Below are positions 1 through 8,466 of a stretch of 64,000 bases of DNA, piece by piece (position 1 is the stretch's first letter; each line of letters opens with the position of its first letter). The notes beneath the pieces are model-generated. The model made no database searches, was not told where the DNA came from, and saw only the letters and a program-made list of their open reading frames with translations. The stretch spans positions 186,001-250,000 of the forward strand of contig NZ_JBKHUI010000005.1 in NCBI RefSeq assembly GCF_046569695.1, in the 5' to 3' direction. This DNA comes from Kluyvera sp046569695. Its GTDB lineage: Bacteria; Pseudomonadota; Gammaproteobacteria; Enterobacterales; Enterobacteriaceae. Position numbers and translations under genes: made by a program.

Positions 1-626
1 TGCCAGTGCAGGTTTTCTGCCCCGGCTGCGGCTTTGCCAATACCTTCTGGGGAAAAACCACCGCCGACGGCACCATTATTGAGCACTTTGGCCGCCGCTG
101 TCAGGGCTGGCTTGAAGATGATGAAGGTCATCGCGAGCAGTGCGACTATCGCTTCCGCTTTAAAAACTGCCCGCAGTGTAACGCCGAAAACGACATTGCC
201 GCCCGCCGCTGTCGGGAGTGCGACACGGTGCTGGTTGACCCGGACGATATGCTGAAAGCAGCGCTGAAGCTTAAAGACGCGCTGGTGCTGCGCTGTAGCG
301 GCATGGTGTTACAGGACGGCATGGATGAGAAAGGCGGCTGGCTTAAAATCACCTATTATGACGAAGACGGCGCGGACGTTAGTGAGCGCTTCCGTCTGCA
401 CACCCCCGCGCAGAAAACGGCGTTCGAGCAGCTGTTTATCCGCCCGCACACCCGTACGCCCGGCGTGCCGCTGCGCTGGATAACGCCGAGCGATATCATC
501 GCTCAGCAGGCGCTGCTCCGCGCACCGGATTTTGTCGTTGCCCGTAAGAAAGGCGTCTACTGGCAGGTACGCGAAAAAGTGTTCGACTACGAAGGCCGCT
601 ATCGCCGGGCCAACGAGCTACGCTAG
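1..626 (+). CDS. radD: RadD (YejH) helicase-like DNA repair protein, C-terminal part
   Basis: The reading frame is open from the window edge (first full codon at base 3), so the helicase core lies outside and only the last ~206 residues are seen. Two zinc-finger-like cysteine clusters are visible: CPGC plus RRC early, then CPQC and RRCREC, the arrangement I know from the C-terminus of E. coli RadD. RadD is a DEAD/DEAH-type ATPase that works with RecA in double-strand break repair; the zinc region is needed for its activity. The stop codon shares the bases CTAG with the stop of the convergent lipocalin gene. Identity is near certain because the protein matches the E. coli sequence almost throughout. 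Confidence 0.93.
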   Translation, partial: PVQVFCPGCGFANTFWGKTTADGTIIEHFGRRCQGWLEDDEGHREQCDYRFRFKNCPQCNAENDIAARRCRECDTVLVDPDDMLKAALKLKDALVLRCSGMVLQDGMDEKGGWLKITYYDEDGADVSERFRLHTPAQKTAFEQLFIRPHTRTPGVPLRWITPSDIIAQQALLRAPDFVVARKKGVYWQVREKVFDYEGRYRRANELR

Positions 627-1156
627 CTGCGCGTTTGCTTCACCCACAGCAAATCATCGACGGCAAACCCCAGCCCGCGGGCGATGGACAGGTAGTTTTG
701 CTGTACCTGCGGCGGCAGCGTTGGCGTGCGCGATAAAATCCACAGGTAGTCGCGGTTCGGCCCGCTGACCAGCGCGTACTGGTAGTCATCATCCAGCGCG
801 ATGACGTTATAGCCGCCATAGAAAGGACCAAAGAACGAGACCTTCATCGCGGCAACGCTCGGCTCGCCGGTGAAGTACGCCTTCCCTTCGCTCTCTTTCC
901 ACTCGCCTCGCTGCGGGTCAAACCCACGGTTCAGCACGCTAATGCCACCATCCTTACGCTTACCGTAGTGAGCGGTCACCTGCTCCAGACCGCGCTCAAA
1001 GCGGTTATCCAGACGGGCAATTTCATACCATTTTCCCAGATAGCGGCTAGCATCAAAATGGCGAATCGGCGTCACCCCTTTTGGCGGGGTGGGTGAACGA
1101 CAAGCCACCAGCGCGAGCGACAACGCGACTCCGGTGACTACGGGCCATAGTTTCAT
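623..1156 (-). CDS. blc: Blc-type outer-membrane lipocalin
   Basis: 177 residues, the usual size of bacterial lipocalins. A hydrophobic signal ends in a lipobox with the acylated cysteine at position 19, followed by RS, so it should be sorted to the outer membrane. The lipocalin fingerprint GKWYEIAR follows at about residue 41-48, and the later strands (YGGYNVIALD, YLWILSRTP) fit the eight-stranded barrel. Family members bind lysophospholipids or fatty acids and help in envelope maintenance. In E. coli blc sits near ampC; here it lies beside radD, so it may be a relocated or second copy. It runs against radD with a four-base stop overlap. Confidence 0.85.
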   Translation of the reverse strand: MKLWPVVTGVALSLALVACRSPTPPKGVTPIRHFDASRYLGKWYEIARLDNRFERGLEQVTAHYGKRKDGGISVLNRGFDPQRGEWKESEGKAYFTGEPSVAAMKVSFFGPFYGGYNVIALDDDYQYALVSGPNRDYLWILSRTPTLPPQVQQNYLSIARGLGFAVDDLLWVKQTRS

Positions 1157-1268
1157 GCAGTTTCCTCTCTTTACGATCCTTGTTTAAGTGTAGAGGATAA
1201 AAAGCCACGCGGCCGGAAGCGGGAGAACCTATGCTTGAGCTATGGCCCACCACAAACAGGACAATAAT

Positions 1269-2228
1269 ATGAACGACAAACCGACACTCGGCATCAGCGG
1301 CTGCCTGACCGGTGCTGCCGTTCGCTTTGACGGCGGGCATAAGCGGATGGGGTTTATTATGGATGAGCTTGCCGAATGGGTAACCTTCAAACCCGTCTGC
1401 CCGGAAATGGGCATCGGCCTGCCCACACCGCGCCCGGCGCTGCGGCTGGTGAAGACCGCAAATGGCGATACCCGCGTGCGCATGAGCCAGAACCTGGATA
1501 ACGACCTCACCGATAAAATGCACCATTTTGCCGAGGAGGTGCTGCCAGGCGCGGCGCAATTCGCCGGCTATATAGTTTGTGCAAAGTCCCCCAGCTGCGG
1601 AATGGAGCGGGTGCGGTTGTACGATGAACGCGGTAATCGCGGCGCGAAGGAAGGCGTTGGCCTGTTTACCGCGGCGCTGCAAGCACGCTATCCGTGGCTG
1701 CCGGTGGAAGAGGACGGCCGACTGCACGACCCGGTACTGAGGGAGAACTTTGTGGCGCGGATATTTGCGTTGCACGAGCTGAATACGCTGCGGGAAGAGG
1801 GATTAACCCGTCAGGCCCTGCTGGCGTTTCACAGCCGCTATAAGCTGCATCTGCTGGCCCACAACCAGCCCGGCTACCGTGAGATCGGCCCCTTTATCGC
1901 CCATCTGCATGAATGGCAGGACCTGGATGCCTTTTTTGTTGCCTATCGCGACAAGCTGATGGCGATTCTGCGCCACCCGGCCTCACGTAAAAATCACACC
2001 AACGTGCTGATGCATATTCAGGGTTATTTCCGCAAACAGCTCAACGATCGCCAGCGGGCAGAGCTTCGCGACGTGATCGTCAACTACCACGCCGGACACC
2101 TGCCAATCCTCGCGCCGCTGACGCTGCTGAAGCACTACCTCGCCGAGCACCCGGATGATTACCTGCTGACGCAGCGCTATTTTTCGCCCTACCCGGACAG
2201 TCTGCGACTGCGCTTAACGGCAAATTGA
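1269..2228 (+). CDS. TudS-like (DUF523) / YbgA (DUF1722) fusion protein
   Basis: I chose ATG 1269 over the in-frame ATG 1242 because AGGA lies seven bases upstream of it; this gives 319 residues. Residues ~5-150 are a DUF523 domain with conserved cysteines at 12 (SGCLTG), 44 (VCPE) and 104/110 (CAKSPSCG); in 2-thiouracil desulfurase TudS three such cysteines hold a [4Fe-4S] cluster. Residues ~185-305 are the YbgA/DUF1722 domain (FHSRYKLHLLAHNQ), which stands alone in E. coli next to phr. A role in desulfurizing thiolated bases or nucleosides is inferred; DUF1722 has no settled function. The gene is monocistronic, followed by a REP pair. Confidence 0.78.
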   Translation: MNDKPTLGISGCLTGAAVRFDGGHKRMGFIMDELAEWVTFKPVCPEMGIGLPTPRPALRLVKTANGDTRVRMSQNLDNDLTDKMHHFAEEVLPGAAQFAGYIVCAKSPSCGMERVRLYDERGNRGAKEGVGLFTAALQARYPWLPVEEDGRLHDPVLRENFVARIFALHELNTLREEGLTRQALLAFHSRYKLHLLAHNQPGYREIGPFIAHLHEWQDLDAFFVAYRDKLMAILRHPASRKNHTNVLMHIQGYFRKQLNDRQRAELRDVIVNYHAGHLPILAPLTLLKHYLAEHPDDYLLTQRYFSPYPDSLRLRLTAN

Positions 2229-2239
2229 AAATTTGGGTG

Positions 2240-2326
2240 TCTGATGGCGCTTCGCTTATCAGGCCTACAAATACCTTGATATCAATGGGTTTGTAGGCCG
2301 GGTAAGGCGCAGCCGCCACCCGGCAT
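2240..2326. repeat. REP pair (BIME)
   Basis: Two inverted REP units: CTGATGGCGCTTCGCTTATC with AGGCCTAC (from 2241), then TTGTAGGCCGGGTAAGGCGC with GCCACCCGGC (from 2291). They lie between the fusion gene and the rplY promoter, the usual place for enteric REP elements. Confidence 0.85.
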
Positions 2327-2383
2327 GCATACGGTACAATCCTTTATCAACAATCTCTTGTACGTTTTAAACGTGCTTTTTAA

Positions 2384-2494
2384 TTGCCCGCATGAGGATT
2401 GAAAGCTATAATGCCGCCCGCTTTCACATCCGTGAAGCAGATCATTTGCCTGCTGCTGGGTCGCCTGTAGCAGGATTAATTAAGAGAGCTATCA
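2384..2494 (+). promoter_or_regulatory. rplY promoter and mRNA leader
   Basis: TTGCCC (2384-2389), a 17-base spacer and a perfect TATAAT (2407-2412) form a strong sigma-70 promoter. The transcript would carry a ~75-base leader before the rplY ATG, containing CCTGCTGCTGG / CCTGTAGCAGG that can pair. In E. coli the rplY leader is the target of autogenous control by L25; the same is inferred here. AAGAGAG is the ribosome-binding site. Confidence 0.8.
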
Positions 2495-2779
2495 ATGTTT
2501 ACTATTAACGCAGAAGTACGTAAAGAGCAGGGTAAGGGTGCGAGCCGCCGCCTGCGCGCAGCTAACAAGTTCCCAGCTATCATTTATGGTGGCGAAGCAG
2601 CTCCTGTTGCTATCGAACTGGATCACGACAAGCTGTGGAACCTGCAGAACAACGCTGAATTCTACAGCGAAGTTCTGACCATCGTTGTTGATGGTAAAGA
2701 AGAAAAAGTTAAGGCTCAGGCGGTGCAGCGTCACCCGTTCAAGCCAAAACTGGCTCACATCGACTTCGTTCGCGCTTAA
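2495..2779 (+). CDS. rplY: 50S ribosomal protein L25
   Basis: 94 residues, the E. coli length, and nearly the E. coli sequence (KEQGKGASRRLRAANKFPAI at the N-terminus, HPFKPKLAHIDFVRA at the end). L25 binds the E loop of 5S rRNA in the large subunit. It is the short enteric form without the C-terminal TL5/CTC extension. Strong promoter and leader upstream, intrinsic terminator 26 bases downstream, so it is a single-gene unit. GC content is lower and codon use is that of a highly expressed gene. Confidence 0.98.
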   Translation: MFTINAEVRKEQGKGASRRLRAANKFPAIIYGGEAAPVAIELDHDKLWNLQNNAEFYSEVLTIVVDGKEEKVKAQAVQRHPFKPKLAHIDFVRA

Positions 2780-2801
2780 TCGCCGACAAGTCTTCGTGAC
2801 G

Positions 2802-2834
2802 AAAAAACGGCTCCTTCTGGAGCCGTTTTTTTTT
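2802..2834. terminator. Bidirectional terminator between rplY and the polygalacturonase gene
   Basis: AACGGCTCC / TTCT loop / GGAGCCGTT with nine T on the + strand and six A on the other side, so it can stop transcription from both directions. The last codons of the opposing gene touch the T run. Confidence 0.93.
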
Positions 2835-4797
2835 ACTGCTTCGCCGCCTCTCGCACGACCGTCTCCTTCCCTGTCGACGTTATCACCTCATTATTCACGC
2901 TGTCTGAAAGCGTAATACCGCTTACCTGCGCAACGTTCCAGGCGTGGTCCGTATTATCAAACGTGACGTTGGTAAACTGGCTGTCATGCAGGAAGGTGAT
3001 TTTGCTCGCCTGCACGTTACGGAACTTCACGTTACTGAACGCCAGGTTCTGATGATAGGCATCGCGCGGGTAAGTAATACCGTAGGCCGCCGCCATCTCC
3101 TGCACCGTCATACCATCCACCAGAATGCTTTTCTTCGCCGCCGTGCCGTCAACGGTGACGTTCTCGACGGTCACGTTGCGGAACTGCGCAGGCTCGGCTG
3201 CTGGCGTGGTGTCATTCACGTCAGCGCTGTACTTGATGGTGAAGATAAACGGCTCTTTTGCCAGATCTTTCATTGCGTTATTGCGGAACAGCACCTCGCG
3301 CGCGCCACCGCCGTAGTACGGGCGGCTTTTCATTCTCAGGCCGATATCCGTCATATACATCACGTTATCTTCCGCTTTGATCTTCTCGATCCAGGCACCG
3401 GTATGGCTGCCGGTCACTACCGCGCCGTGGCCTTTACGGAAGTAATTATTGAAGATCCATGCTCCGCTCTGCGGTTTCTGACTAAAGGTTTCGACACCCT
3501 TACCGTAGCCCGCAGCAAAGTTCATCCCGTCGTCGCCGGTATCAAAGAAGTTATTGAAGACAAGGGCATTCTGGCTATTACCCAATTCAATACCGTCGGC
3601 GTTATTACCGTCGAAAGTCTTATGGCTAAGCCCATTCAGCGCGATGTTTTCCGACTCCAGCACCATGATCCCGTGAAATGCCGGGTTGAGAATGGTCAAC
3701 CCTTCAATGTAGAGGTTGCTGACGCCGCGCAGCGTCATCAGGCTGGAACGGCGGTTTTTATACGCGCTGTCGCGATCCATCCCTTCAGATACCGCCAGTT
3801 CGGTCTGATGTTTTGCCAGGATTCCGTCTTCGCCCACTTTATTGGCGTTGCTGGCGCGATACTGCGGCAGCGCATTGCCGGCTTCATCAACGATAGACTC
3901 TGCTCCACCGTGCTTCACGCCGCGCGTCCAGCCGTTACCATCGATGGTGCCTTTGCCCACAATGCGGATATTGCGGAAAGTGCCCGCGTGAGAGCTTCCT
4001 TTATCGTCCGCTGCCAGCGCGTTAATCAACGACGGCGGGCGCTTCGGCAGCGGATTATCAGTATAGGGGTAAAGAAAGTAGCCTTTGTTCATCGGGTACT
4101 GCGCCGGGTCATCCGAACCCAGCAACGTCGCATCTTCGGCAATCTCCAGCGTCATATCACTGTGTAAGAACAGCGCACCGGTTTTAAACACGCCGCCGCG
4201 CACGCTGACTTTGCAGCCTTGCGGATACTGCGCCAGCGTACAGCTATCAATGGCTTTTTGCAGCGCGGCGGTATCGAGCGTTGCCCCGTCGCCGACGGCT
4301 CCTGCTGCTTTAGCATCCACCACGTGCGGCTCTTTCGTGGTGCGCAGAGAAATCGGTGCGCTGTCGGCGGACTCGTTGCCGTCCGAATAGACCGCGCGGA
4401 CGGTGAACTGATAGTCGGTATCGGCTTTCAACCCTTCGACGGTGAAGCTTCGCAAATCTACCTTCTGCTGCCAGTGGTCGTTATCCAGCGTCTGGTAAAA
4501 ATTGTCGATATAGGGTTTCGCAGGGGAGAACGTGTCCTGATTATCGCGCGCACTGCCCAGCAGTTCACCGCCGCGATAGACGTGATAGTCCACCACCTTG
4601 TCCGCCTCCAGCAGCGGTTTTTCCCACACCAGCACCACGCTGCCATCGTCGACGGAGAGCACTGGCGACTGGACGTTTTGCGGCGCCGCTGACGCCAACG
4701 CCAGCGCGGCTTCGCTATCGTCACAGCCGCTTAATACGCCCGCGAGCATCATTGTAGTGGCCAGCGCCAGTCGGGAGTGCCTGAAGGTATTGTGCAT
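2833..4797 (-). CDS. pehX: Exported lipoprotein exo-poly-alpha-galacturonosidase, GH28 with FN3 domain
   Basis: The open frame starts at 4902, but the ATG at 4797 is preferred: GAGAGGA lies upstream and the product then begins with a lipoprotein signal ending LSGC (Cys25). Length is 654 residues. A fibronectin type III domain (~45-155) precedes a GH28 right-handed beta-helix. All GH28 motifs are present: NADG, DTGDDG, GHGAVVTGSHTG and RMKSRPY. PehX-type enzymes release digalacturonate from the non-reducing end of polygalacturonate in the periplasm or outside. The predicted acylated cysteine is followed by Asp-Asp; Asp at +2 normally retains lipoproteins in the inner membrane, so it may face the periplasm. 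A KdgR-type palindrome lies 109 bases upstream. The assignment is secure at family level; exo mode is inferred from architecture. Confidence 0.9.
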   Translation of the reverse strand: MHNTFRHSRLALATTMMLAGVLSGCDDSEAALALASAAPQNVQSPVLSVDDGSVVLVWEKPLLEADKVVDYHVYRGGELLGSARDNQDTFSPAKPYIDNFYQTLDNDHWQQKVDLRSFTVEGLKADTDYQFTVRAVYSDGNESADSAPISLRTTKEPHVVDAKAAGAVGDGATLDTAALQKAIDSCTLAQYPQGCKVSVRGGVFKTGALFLHSDMTLEIAEDATLLGSDDPAQYPMNKGYFLYPYTDNPLPKRPPSLINALAADDKGSSHAGTFRNIRIVGKGTIDGNGWTRGVKHGGAESIVDEAGNALPQYRASNANKVGEDGILAKHQTELAVSEGMDRDSAYKNRRSSLMTLRGVSNLYIEGLTILNPAFHGIMVLESENIALNGLSHKTFDGNNADGIELGNSQNALVFNNFFDTGDDGMNFAAGYGKGVETFSQKPQSGAWIFNNYFRKGHGAVVTGSHTGAWIEKIKAEDNVMYMTDIGLRMKSRPYYGGGAREVLFRNNAMKDLAKEPFIFTIKYSADVNDTTPAAEPAQFRNVTVENVTVDGTAAKKSILVDGMTVQEMAAAYGITYPRDAYHQNLAFSNVKFRNVQASKITFLHDSQFTNVTFDNTDHAWNVAQVSGITLSDSVNNEVITSTGKETVVREAAKQ

Positions 4798-4905
4798 CTT
4801 GTTGTTAGTCCTCTCAGTGATTCGCGGCACCCAGTTGCCGCGTCCTTGAGCCCTTCTGAATAAGAGTGGCTCTCCATTTGAAAAATCAAAATATTTTTGC
4901 ATTTA

Positions 4906-4926
4906 AAATGAAACGTATTTTCATTT
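4906..4926. promoter_or_regulatory. Candidate KdgR operator
   Basis: AAATGAAAC, three bases, TTTTCATTT: a palindrome with one mismatch, very close to the KdgR consensus of pectinolytic enterics (AAATGAAAC... GTTTCATTT). KdgR represses pectin genes until 2-keto-3-deoxygluconate appears. Position in front of a GH28 gene supports the call. Confidence 0.72.
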
Positions 4927-5037
4927 ATTTCATTGGGTATTAACTGAGAGTCAGCTCAAGTTTTAACCTGGATGAAAAAACATCGATACCGAAAATGAGA
5001 GGAGCATCACTCAAAACAGGCGGGAATACGGATAGAC

Positions 5038-5065
5038 AAAGCCCGCTCGGGGATGAGCGGGCTTT
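5038..5065 (-). terminator. Terminator after yejK
   Basis: AAAGCCCGCTC and GAGCGGGCTTT form an 11-bp stem with a six-base loop, 12 bases behind the yejK stop. On the minus strand it ends in TTTGTCT. Confidence 0.85.
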
Positions 5066-5076
5066 AAGAGGAAGAC

Positions 5077-6084
5077 TTAGCTTTTTCCGGAGGTCCGGCG
5101 CTGGAGCTGGTCACGCAGGTTTGGCGGCGTGCCTTTAATGGTCAGCGTATCGGTGGCTGGGTCCCAGTAAATTCGCTCTCCGAGCAGCATGGCGTCGAAG
5201 TTAATGGTTAAGCCGCCGCCGCTACCGGCAAATTTGGTCAGCTGACGCAGGGTACTGCGATCCGCCGGGAAGCTATCTTCCAGCTCGTAGCCCTTCTCCG
5301 CGGTAAATTCGCTGAAGCTCACTTCGCTCACGCCAGAAAGCTCTTTTGACAGCGACTCCAGCTCAATCTCTTCACCGGCCTGCAGCTGTTCGTTGCAGTA
5401 GGAGTAGACCTGCTGACGCACGTTCTGACGCTCGTTTTTGTCGAGCTGCGCTTCGGCGGCAAAATCGTCCAGCGCCTGCAGCAGGCCGCGGTTTTGTACC
5501 TTCGCGTTCAGGCCTTCGCTCGCGCCGAGGAAGTCCATAAAGAAATCCGCGACTTTGCGCCCAACTCGCCCTTTCAGGAAGGTCAGATAACGGGTCGATT
5601 CCGGGTTGGTTTCCCACTCGGTTAAGTCAATACGTGCGACGATATCCGCATGGTTGATGTCGAGATAATGGGTCGCGCTGATGTCCAGCTCTTCATTGAC
5701 GCGCATGCTGCTGAGATTATTCAGCACCGCTACCAGCAGGTACTCCACCGCCAGATAGCGGTAGTGGCAGAACAGCACTATCCCACCGTCAGCAAATGGA
5801 TATTTCGCCAGCTCGTCGCGCAGACGACCGGTGGCCGCGCGGCTGAACGCGAGGAAATCTTCCTCACCCTGACGCTGCAGCTTTAACGCCTGCGCCAGTT
5901 CGCTCTCTTCGGTAAACAGGCCGTAGGCTTTATTCTTCGCGCTGTACACCCGATGCAGCTCGGCCATCATCTCTTCAACCGGCGCGGTCGGCTCCAGCAG
6001 CGTGTCGCGCAGCACCACGTCCAGGTTTTGCTCATCGCGTTTGATGAGCTGATGCAAAGCAATCTGGTCGATATCCAGACTCAT
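5077..6084 (-). CDS. yejK: Nucleoid-associated protein YejK (NdpA)
   Basis: 335 residues from the ATG at 6084, the E. coli length; AAAGGAGAG precedes this ATG, whereas the upstream in-frame start at 6117 has no such site. The sequence follows E. coli YejK closely (MSLDIDQIALHQLIKRDEQN at the start, PPNLRDQLQRRTSG at the end). The NdpA/YejK family (PF04245) copurifies with the nucleoid and has been tied to topoisomerase function. It is transcribed away from yejL, with ~180 bases between them. Confidence 0.95.
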   Translation of the reverse strand: MSLDIDQIALHQLIKRDEQNLDVVLRDTLLEPTAPVEEMMAELHRVYSAKNKAYGLFTEESELAQALKLQRQGEEDFLAFSRAATGRLRDELAKYPFADGGIVLFCHYRYLAVEYLLVAVLNNLSSMRVNEELDISATHYLDINHADIVARIDLTEWETNPESTRYLTFLKGRVGRKVADFFMDFLGASEGLNAKVQNRGLLQALDDFAAEAQLDKNERQNVRQQVYSYCNEQLQAGEEIELESLSKELSGVSEVSFSEFTAEKGYELEDSFPADRSTLRQLTKFAGSGGGLTINFDAMLLGERIYWDPATDTLTIKGTPPNLRDQLQRRTSGKS

Positions 6085-6267
6085 GTTAAACTCTCCTTTA
6101 AGATCGGGTGTATTCAATCACCCCCGATGCGACAGTGCAACTCACACATTACCGCCCTCGCGGCAGCATAATGGCGAAAGGATAACGCGTTCCGCTGAAA
6201 AAAAGCGGAAAAAATGCTGCTGCTACGGTAATATACTGCCCTTTAATGAATAGACAGATTTCGATTT

Positions 6268-6495
6268 ATGCCACAACAATCCCGCTATAGTGATGAACAC
6301 GTTGAAAAACTGCTGAGCGAGCTCGCCAACGTGCTGGAAGAACATAAAGCCCCGACCGATCTTTCTCTGATGGTGCTGGGCAATATGGTCACCAACCTGA
6401 TTAACAGCAGCGTAGCTCCGGCTCAACGCCAGGCTATTGCGCGTTCTTTTGCCCAGGCGCTTCAGTCTTCTATTAACAGCGATCCTGCGCACTAA
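6268..6495 (+). CDS. yejL: YejL, small conserved protein of unknown function
   Basis: 75 residues, the E. coli length, and recognisably YejL (PQQSRYSDEHVEKLLSELAN). Mostly helical, no signal peptide or membrane segment. It lies 18 bases ahead of yejM and is probably cotranscribed with it. Function is not known (DUF1414 family). Confidence 0.95.
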   Translation: MPQQSRYSDEHVEKLLSELANVLEEHKAPTDLSLMVLGNMVTNLINSSVAPAQRQAIARSFAQALQSSINSDPAH

Positions 6496-6513
6496 GGGTA
6501 CAAGCAACAGTTT

Positions 6514-8268
6514 ATGGTGACTCATCGTCAGCCTTACCGAGAAAAAGTCTCCCAGATGGTTAGCTGGGGGCACTGGTTCGCCCTGTTCAACATGCTGTTG
6601 GCCATGGTGCTCGGTAGCCGCTATCTTTTTGTCGCCGACTGGCCGACGACGCTGGCTGGACGCATTTTCTCCTACATCAGCCTTGTCGGGCATTTCAGCT
6701 TTCTGGTGTTCTCCGCCTATCTGCTGATTCTGTTCCCCCTGACCTTTATCGTCATGTCTCAGCGCCTGATGCGCTTCCTGTCCGCCATTCTGGCGACGGC
6801 GGGCATGACGCTGCTGCTTATCGACAGCGAGGTCTTTACCCGCTTCCACCTGCACCTCAACCCAGTGGTGTGGGAGCTGGTTATCAACCCCGATCAAAAC
6901 GAGACCGCCCGTGACTGGCAGCTGATGTTTATCAGCGTACCGGTGATTCTGCTGGTCGAGATGCTGTTTGCCACCTGGAGCTGGCAGAAGCTGCGCAGCC
7001 TGACGCGCCGCCGTCACTACGCTCGCCCGGTCGCGTGGTTCTTCTTTGCATCGTTTATCGCCTCGCACGTGATGTACATCTGGGCCGATGCTAACTTCTA
7101 TCGTCCGGTCACCATGCAGCGCGCCAACCTGCCGCTGTCATATCCAATGACCGCGCGCCGCTTCCTTGAGAAGCACGGGCTGCTTGACGCGCAGGATTAC
7201 CAGCGCCGTCTGGTGGAGCAAGGCGATCCGGAAGCCGTTACCGTGCAGTACCCGCTTAGCGATCTGCGCTATCGCGATATGGGTGTCGGTAAGAACGTGC
7301 TGCTTATCACCGTCGATGGCCTGAACTATTCGCGCTTTGAGCAGCAGATGCCGTCGCTGGCCCGTTTTGCGGACAGCAACGTCAACTTTACCCAGCATAT
7401 GAGCGCGGGCAACAACGCCGATAACGGGATCTTTGGCCTGTTCTACGGTATTTCACCGTCCTATATGGACGGCGTCCTGTCGGCGCGTATTCCGGCAGCG
7501 CTGATTAGCGCGCTTAATCAACAGGGCTATCAGCTGGGTCTGTTCTCTTCTGACGGCTTCACCAGCCCGATTTATCGCCAGGCGCTGCTCTCTGATTTCT
7601 CACTGCCGCCGGGCAAATCGCAGAACGATGCCCAGACAGCAAGCCAGTGGACTCACTGGCTTAAAAACAACGCCCAGGACGAAAACCGCTGGTTCTCGTG
7701 GGTGTCGTTTAACGGAACTACCATCAACAACGCTCAGGCCAACGACCGTCAATATGCCCGTGCGGCAGCGGATGTGGATGCGCAAATTGCGAAGGTGCTG
7801 GACGCGCTGCGCGACTCCGGCAAGCTCGATGACACCGTGGTGATTATTACCGCCGGTCACGGCGTGCCGCTCAGCGACGAGAACAGCACCTTTAGCTGGT
7901 CACGCGCCCAGCTTCAGGTGCCGCTGGTCATCCACTGGCCGGGTACCCCTGCTCAGCGCATCGACCTATTGACCGATCATAAAGATATTATGACCACCCT
8001 GATGCAACGCCTGCTGCACGTCAGCACGCCGGCAAACGAATATTCGCAGGGTCAGGATCTGTTCAGCGCCACGCGCCGCCATAACTGGGTGACGTCGGCA
8101 GATAACGATACCCTGGCGATCACGACACCAGCGATTACCGTCGTGCTCAGCCATAACGGTCACTATAAGACCTGGAACGCGGCGGGCGAGAAGGAAGAGG
8201 ATCAAAAAGCCCAGCTCAGCCTGCTGCTGCAGGTGCTGACGGATGAAAAACGCTTTATCGCTAACTGA
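6514..8268 (+). CDS. yejM: Inner-membrane LPS regulator PbgA/LapC (YejM)
   Basis: 584 residues (E. coli 586). Five hydrophobic segments fill the first ~190 residues, then a linker and a periplasmic sulfatase-like alpha/beta domain from ~240 (NVLLITVDGLNYSRFEQQMP). YejM senses periplasmic LPS and controls LpxC turnover by binding LapB (YciM), which feeds FtsH. The N-terminal membrane domain is essential in E. coli. Follows yejL in one transcript; a short AT-rich gap with the proL promoter follows. Confidence 0.96.
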   Translation: MVTHRQPYREKVSQMVSWGHWFALFNMLLAMVLGSRYLFVADWPTTLAGRIFSYISLVGHFSFLVFSAYLLILFPLTFIVMSQRLMRFLSAILATAGMTLLLIDSEVFTRFHLHLNPVVWELVINPDQNETARDWQLMFISVPVILLVEMLFATWSWQKLRSLTRRRHYARPVAWFFFASFIASHVMYIWADANFYRPVTMQRANLPLSYPMTARRFLEKHGLLDAQDYQRRLVEQGDPEAVTVQYPLSDLRYRDMGVGKNVLLITVDGLNYSRFEQQMPSLARFADSNVNFTQHMSAGNNADNGIFGLFYGISPSYMDGVLSARIPAALISALNQQGYQLGLFSSDGFTSPIYRQALLSDFSLPPGKSQNDAQTASQWTHWLKNNAQDENRWFSWVSFNGTTINNAQANDRQYARAAADVDAQIAKVLDALRDSGKLDDTVVIITAGHGVPLSDENSTFSWSRAQLQVPLVIHWPGTPAQRIDLLTDHKDIMTTLMQRLLHVSTPANEYSQGQDLFSATRRHNWVTSADNDTLAITTPAITVVLSHNGHYKTWNAAGEKEEDQKAQLSLLLQVLTDEKRFIAN

Positions 8269-8302
8269 TTGATTAATTTTGAATCAATTGATAAACCCTG
8301 AC

Positions 8303-8330
8303 TTGCAATCAGGGATAAAAGCGGTAGTAT
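8303..8330 (+). promoter_or_regulatory. proL promoter
   Basis: TTGCAA (8303-8308), 16-base spacer, TAGTAT (8325-8330), 13 bases ahead of the mature tRNA 5' end. Confidence 0.7.
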
Positions 8331-8343
8331 TTTCTGCATGCGT

Positions 8344-8420
8344 CGGCACGTAGCGCAGCCTGGTAGCGCACCGTCATGGGGTGTCGGGGGTCGGAGGTTC
8401 AAATCCTCTCGTGCCGACCA
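8344..8420 (+). tRNA. proL: tRNA-Pro (GGG anticodon)
   Basis: 77 bases with encoded CCA. The acceptor arms CGGCACG and CGTGCCG pair perfectly, the T arm reads GGAGGTTCAAATCCTC, and the anticodon loop ATGGGGT carries GGG, decoding CCC. Matches E. coli proL in sequence and in position after yejM. Confidence 0.98.
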
Positions 8421-8433
8421 AAAAAACGTATAT

Positions 8434-8460
8434 AAACCAGCCTGTTATGGCTGGTTTTTT
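8434..8460 (+). terminator. Terminator of proL
   Basis: AAACCAGCC, loop TGTTAT, GGCTGGTTT followed by further T residues, 13 bases after the tRNA. Confidence 0.92.
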
Positions 8461-8466
8461 ATATCC

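Noticed and set aside
2944..4167. 407-codon open frame on the + strand
   Set aside because: Antisense to the GH28 gene, whose motifs are unmistakable.
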